Source of the DNA: a bacterium
GTDB lineage: Bacteria; Bacillota; Bacilli; Lactobacillales; Streptococcaceae
Direction of reading: 5' to 3'
Length of the DNA: 18,617 bases
NCBI GenBank assembly: GCA_905221125.1
Contig: CAJNBY010000025.1
Span: forward strand, 1-18,617
Positions 16,601 through 18,617 of this stretch are shown in pieces. The position numbers and the translations under genes are program-made. Under the pieces are notes generated by a model. It was not told where the DNA came from and searched no databases. It saw only the letters and a list, made by a program, of their open reading frames with translations. How positions within the stretch are numbered: the first letter of the stretch is position 1; every line of letters begins with the position of its first letter.

Positions 16601-18617
16601 CCAATCTATTCTATAGTACTTGGGGTTCTGCGCCAGCTAATAACATAGCTCAAGTAACTGAAGCGACAGATTCGAGTCCTGCAACTGTTACAAGTGAAGG
16701 TACTATCGATTCTAACCTAGCATTTGCAGATGGGAATCATGTTACTCGTTCAATTAAAGCAGTGGACAGTGCCAGAAATACTTCAGAAGGAACAGCATTC
16801 CGTCTAAAACAAGGTCGTTTGAGTGAAAAAAATAACGCCCTCAATCCAGAACGTTTACTTAAGGTTAATGATACGGATAATCTCAGTGAAACAGATAAAG
16901 ATAACATCAAACAAGCAATTCAAACAGCTCACGATGTAGAAAGAGAACGTATCCAGGATATTGCGTTTGAAAATGGTTTAGCGAAAATCACTTATAAGGA
17001 TACAACAAGCCGTACAATTCCGATTACGGATCTCGCTGTTTCCTTGAAGACACCAGTCGTAGATGATTTAACTCGTCGTGGTGGACTTCCAAATGAAAAT
17101 ATTACAGTCAGTGAAGTTCATCCAGGTGCAACAGTAACCTTGACAGTAGGCACTGAAACCTTTACTAAGGACGTTCCAGCAGGTGAGACAAGTGTAACCT
17201 TCACTCCTGACGAGTTAGGACGTGTTTACGCAAGTAATAATGGTTTGCTTCCTAAAGATGCCCAAGTAACTGCGGTTCAATCTGTTCCAGCAGGAACTAA
17301 CACAACTGATAGACTGACTTCAGAAACAGGTCGTGGTAGAATCACGAAAGAAGAAGAAGCGCCTACTGTTGATTACAAAGTTCAAATTAAAAATGCAGCG
17401 GGTGAGTGGGAAGACGCACCTAAGAAAGTTGTCCGTGAAGGTCGACCAGAAGGTTATGAAATCTATGCAGGTGATGAATACCGCGTAGTAGTAACTTCTA
17501 CAGATAACAGTGGTAAGATCCGAAATCTTGAACTTTTTGATGGTAAAACTGGTCAATCAAACTTCTTGTCATCGAACAAGACTTCGGGTGGGGCTGCTAA
17601 CAATATCACAGCAACTCCAACTGTAGCAACAGAAGATAATCCAGCGACGCGTGAAATTACTGGTAAGTTTAATGAAAATGAAACTTGGTCTGTTAATAAC
17701 ATTTGGTCTCGTACTTTCCGTTCGAAGGACTGGAGCGAGAATGAGACTGAAACACCAGTATTTTTGGTTGCCCAAGGTCAATTGAAAGATAAATACCCTG
17801 CTGTGACACCTCCGACAGTTCCAGTAACCAATGCAACTACCTTGACTGAAGACGATAAGAGAGCTGTTATTGCTGCGGTGAAAGCGGCGAACCCTGAAGA
17901 CGCAAATCGTGTTAAAGCAGGAGAAGCTGGATATAGAATGCTTCCAGATGGAAAAGTAAGAATTACTTATAGAGATGGTACGTGGACTGATGTGACACCA
18001 ACTGTATCAGACGTTGAGTACAAATCAGTGTCTGCAAGTGCTTCAGTTAGCCAATCAGCTTCAGCTGTATACTCACAATCAGCTTCAGCAAGTACCTCAG
18101 CAAGTGCATCAGCTTCAACCAAAGTTTCAGAGTCAGCATCAACAAGCAACTCAGTAAGTGAATCTGCATCTAAGCAAGCTTCAGAATCAGCTTCAACAAG
18201 TAACTCAGTAAGTGAGTCAGCTTCTAAGTTTACTTCACAATCAGCTTCAGCAAGCAACTCAGCAAGTGAGTCAGTTTCTAAGCAGACTTCAGAATCTGCA
18301 TCTAAGCAAGCATCAGAATCAGCTTCAACAAGCAACTCAGTAAGCGAGTCAGCATCTAAGCAAGCATCAGAGTCAGCATCAACAAGCAACTCAGTAAGCG
18401 AATCAGCTTCTAAGCAAGCATCAGAGTCAGCTTCAACAAGCAACTCAGTAAGTGAATCTGCATCTAAGCAGACATCAGAGTCAGCATCAACAAGCAACTC
18501 AGTAAGTGAATCTGCATCTAAGCAAGCATCAGAGTCAGCATCAACAAGCAACTCAGTAAGTGAATCTGCATCTAAACAAGCTTCAGAATCAGCTTCAACA
18601 AGCAACTCAGCAAGCGA
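10606..18617 (+). CDS. Giant serine-rich repeat glycoprotein adhesin, Fap1/PsrP-like (3' end outside window)
   Basis: Open from the ATG to the right edge, at least 2,670 residues, with no stop or frameshift seen. The order is: an accessory-Sec export signal with the KxYKxGKxW-like [15 protein letters not shown] (18-32) and a Gly-rich core [17 protein letters not shown] (66-82), probably cut after VYA (92); serine-rich region 1 (about 129-205); a helical, charged segment (about 211-350) like the Fap1 NR-alpha region; and about 2,120 residues of beta-rich modules. Four of these carry a Fap1 NR-beta-like core (Y-R/A-G-x...DNSGK), one matches the He_PIG Ig type ([16 protein letters not shown]), and several have Rib-like TYPDGST strands. 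Serine-rich region 2 starts at 2474. Such proteins are O-glycosylated in the cytosol, exported by SecA2/SecY2 and wall-anchored by LPXTG. The anchor must lie beyond the window. The ligand is unknown. Confidence 0.95.
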   Translation, partial: MFFRRQEGEYRETDRVTRFKLIKSGKHWLRASTSQFGLFKVLRGGVDAAQVTTEVIEEQSANTLTGLDILKGIAAAGTVLGGAMATQGHVYANENVTVEKEVGGEKPLALQDSAVLGKAKETKEEGNLASQSDSISQSSSNTESDSTTQSQSLSESASQSQSLSESVSQSQSLSASLSDSVSQSAATSESSKPATSESVATVSSETVADRAASTRKEEPSVDAALTNTINRNLSAIAHIGESLNAPASVENSLTTATTDVAVAASANATVTKKAQEDRKKLSKISATMGEYLAKSVGLPNTDAAVAKVNDAVTAIEEALKDPNADLTEVIKQATSAQNSIVNAVLRANNGKRSNLNGKPMASGVQFRARNTQRGERKVGEDFETRPNGEVLNYFVSGENSSAANHLKDHTAVRGVPNYDSKGKITSITWTLIQNPLANRGYTTMIKWMQIPDQLEMPTEISTASYNDTITGATGRPAIDFANLPIENGNSDKLPNRYNTYEKSSPETTSIDRFKRSSQGLVSLNSPDENYNLLKSLSDNNDQWKRPIWQKIDPAIVHKNEERTIWQTATIGGSQNSVHVTRFTTAVKSGTSNGDLKNMKLLFGSGSRDTTFSVAEVHTNPLGLSNAQAYPIEVVGGQTQFVKQVEAPYSYSSFASAGFKAWGENGDSSKGYADPNQYTAIVGTGAYGNAKGPRDNNGRDRIRLEFKDKTTGATVDSKQVGRTPGVFDYNIHRTFLDDNTTTDTPIRFVVKPKTPTIATNLVDGVNRQDIRVENAAPGKTVVLEKNGTQLATATADQNGVATFSKVALQTGDQFRAVTKVENQAQYVDKKDNIAKTYVESDKSNQIIARNIDNTAPTITDITVNKGATVEDHKIIVYREEAFDVDVNLTDNSGKLNKIKVHPNANADVPGSDFEVSNGANISGSGTNIAFTNKTNKLGQENNATASSPYKVNIAGQVGRGQEIGAAPNASVGWTRYISGYDQSDLTNNDGNNATTNNANIQIEVRKQSDKYNPTATTPTIDLPANGTVTSFASPETYISNKNTLPTKGTTAGTKTTYAWKQGESTNVTNGTLRRTVVVTYPDGSTDEVPVNFTLRDNVGPQLQVQGHTLPTREPAEPIFTVYRGANFNPEFKAWDNSGKVTSLTFSGADLPSGVTKTNFTTQTGATETNKYTARQFSGVVSDTAELGVKTTKITVSDGKNNSTYFMKYRVVDYAKANLDNNELVRSVGEPIGDPANYLGSTATNNRFEGDKYFPNPTGLTWTSNDSRRTAIESSASFNDPGKYTRYIKATVPEDTKNNNSVTRTTFAVDKELEVVVKVKPSEPTGNLNTNNGDVTVVPKSERNVNNLSITYTPEGATTTKTITAQKGNNGWTLQGAPAGVTIDRNTGLVTLPDRLVKDNTEVSSTSAVVSNNERIESDTAVLRTVTVDNEGPVIQANDVTITAGEPISESTIPITVTDAGVGVKEGSLTATPLPQGLRFENGKIVGTPTKVGKTTTNLSALDKKNNRSQPKSINITVQSQATKYNPTTKNNGTFYAVQGEEASSLNAADFIQGDIPSTATTRWLTTPDTSTFGNKQAAIEVSYSDGSKDTLNYNYTVYPKAEAFTNNEKTGVYNAFVHKNSIGQRLNQYLNIDQHKNSDGTLNEQLSREKAQLYNNVRWSASYRLNNEGEENATSINPGNIKEILNNGTIHRTDYTINAEFPNGRFGAVTVDNPALRSSSEFTYTIYEFEAKQDYETTVGNLEPLNNIAGNNASEAIQPKESSNAAPEGTTYSWKNNSGPDDSTVSRVGIVTKYVSVTLPPESNTRTTTKEYPVYIKVKPQAPIIEPDSVTEKAGLPNQSIVVKNVTPGATVSMTIAGKTITLPPERVTGNTVEFNSTDLAEVYAANNGLLPEGNITVTQAVSVSNPKYNPQDPSTGNQNELLSSEAGTGAITGERVKPVAQPTIVEVKDRKTGNWVPVPNATAGNLTTHTFYAGDELRFTTKFTDNSGKIKSTVTSPSTNLFYSTWGSAPANNIAQVTEATDSSPATVTSEGTIDSNLAFADGNHVTRSIKAVDSARNTSEGTAFRLKQGRLSEKNNALNPERLLKVNDTDNLSETDKDNIKQAIQTAHDVERERIQDIAFENGLAKITYKDTTSRTIPITDLAVSLKTPVVDDLTRRGGLPNENITVSEVHPGATVTLTVGTETFTKDVPAGETSVTFTPDELGRVYASNNGLLPKDAQVTAVQSVPAGTNTTDRLTSETGRGRITKEEEAPTVDYKVQIKNAAGEWEDAPKKVVREGRPEGYEIYAGDEYRVVVTSTDNSGKIRNLELFDGKTGQSNFLSSNKTSGGAANNITATPTVATEDNPATREITGKFNENETWSVNNIWSRTFRSKDWSENETETPVFLVAQGQLKDKYPAVTPPTVPVTNATTLTEDDKRAVIAAVKAANPEDANRVKAGEAGYRMLPDGKVRITYRDGTWTDVTPTVSDVEYKSVSASASVSQSASAVYSQSASASTSASASASTKVSESASTSNSVSESASKQASESASTSNSVSESASKFTSQSASASNSASESVSKQTSESASKQASESASTSNSVSESASKQASESASTSNSVSESASKQASESASTSNSVSESASKQTSESASTSNSVSESASKQASESASTSNSVSESASKQASESASTSNSAS
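11050..11139 (+). repeat. 30-bp repeats in serine-rich region 1
   Basis: Units starting at 11050, 11080 and 11110 encode [20 protein letters not shown] and [10 protein letters not shown]. This is the short first glycosylation region between the signal peptide and the binding region. Confidence 0.85.
16057..18021 (+). repeat. Two tandem diverged modules of about 326 residues
   Basis: Module 1 (16057-17040) and module 2 (17047-18021) share the same series of landmarks: GLPNxxI (16105 and 17083, 978 bp apart), PGATV, VYAxNNGLLP, SExGxGxIT, (F/I)YAGDE...TDNSGKI, and a helix-strand end ([13 protein letters not shown] / [13 protein letters not shown], then ITYxDxT). Base identity is low, so this is an old in-frame duplication of a compound Ig-like plus Fap1 NR-beta-like module. 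Confidence 0.85.
18127..18617 (+). repeat. 54-bp tandem repeats of serine-rich region 2 (continues off the edge)
   Basis: Units start at 18127, 18181, 18235, 18313, 18367, 18421, 18475, 18529 and 18583. The consensus is [18 protein letters not shown] (18 residues). A truncated 24-bp unit (SESASKQA) sits at 18289-18312. The third unit is the most diverged ([18 protein letters not shown]). Serine fills about every second position, the usual O-glycosylation substrate pattern, with one lysine per unit. Degenerate SAS-rich sequence from 18025 leads in. Confidence 0.95.

Noticed and set aside
17967..18605. Long open frame on the minus strand opposite serine-rich region 2 (repeated [19 protein letters not shown] units)
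   Set aside because: It is the mirror of the 54-bp serine-codon repeats. It has no ribosome site or promoter, and its repeat period simply follows the sense gene.
18127..18617. CRISPR-like regular repeat
   Set aside because: The 54-bp units are contiguous with no spacers, in frame and coding.

Overview
The window looks like the chromosome of a mitis-group Streptococcus (S. mitis, S. oralis or S. pneumoniae relatives). The clues are a complete A-B-C BOX element, low-GC streptococcal housekeeping genes (gatCAB, prfC), an LPXTG protein with MucBP-type repeats and a serine-rich repeat adhesin with a Fap1/PsrP-type export signal. The species cannot be fixed from this sequence alone.

Layout. Bases 1-2186 are the 3' end of a plus-strand LPXTG surface protein built from MucBP-like repeats, cut by the left edge. 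It converges, across about 350 bases with three terminator-like hairpins, on a minus-strand 2,3-butanediol dehydrogenase (bdhA, 2543-3586) whose promoter carries a CcpA (cre)-like site. Upstream of bdhA, also on the minus strand, is the gatC-gatA-gatB operon (6922 down to 3718). It encodes the amidotransferase that makes Gln-tRNA(Gln) and/or Asn-tRNA(Asn), and its cistrons are joined by TAATG junctions. Between gatC and prfC lies a structured spacer with several hairpins and what may be a small minus-strand transcript. Plus-strand prfC (release factor 3) occupies 7549-9093, possibly preceded by a coupled 25-codon ORF.

A 1.5-kb non-coding stretch follows (9094-10605). It holds a tandem array of imperfect palindromes (173-bp higher-order period with 80/93-bp sub-spacing), two terminator-like hairpins, a BOX element, an AT-rich segment with a 12-T run, and a good sigma-A promoter.

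The promoter leads into the dominant feature, a giant serine-rich repeat glycoprotein adhesin open from 10606 to the right edge (at least 2,670 codons). It has an accessory-Sec signal peptide, a short first serine-rich region, about 2,270 residues of helical and Ig-like/Fap1-like modules, and the start of a second serine-rich region made of 18-residue units. The secA2/secY2/asp and glycosyltransferase genes that such adhesins need are not in the window and may lie beyond the right edge.

The window therefore brackets core translation genes (gat, prfC) with two cell-wall adhesins. The most unusual items are the size and modular build of the adhesin's non-repeat region, the palindrome array upstream of it, and the structured spacer with a possible small RNA between gatC and prfC.
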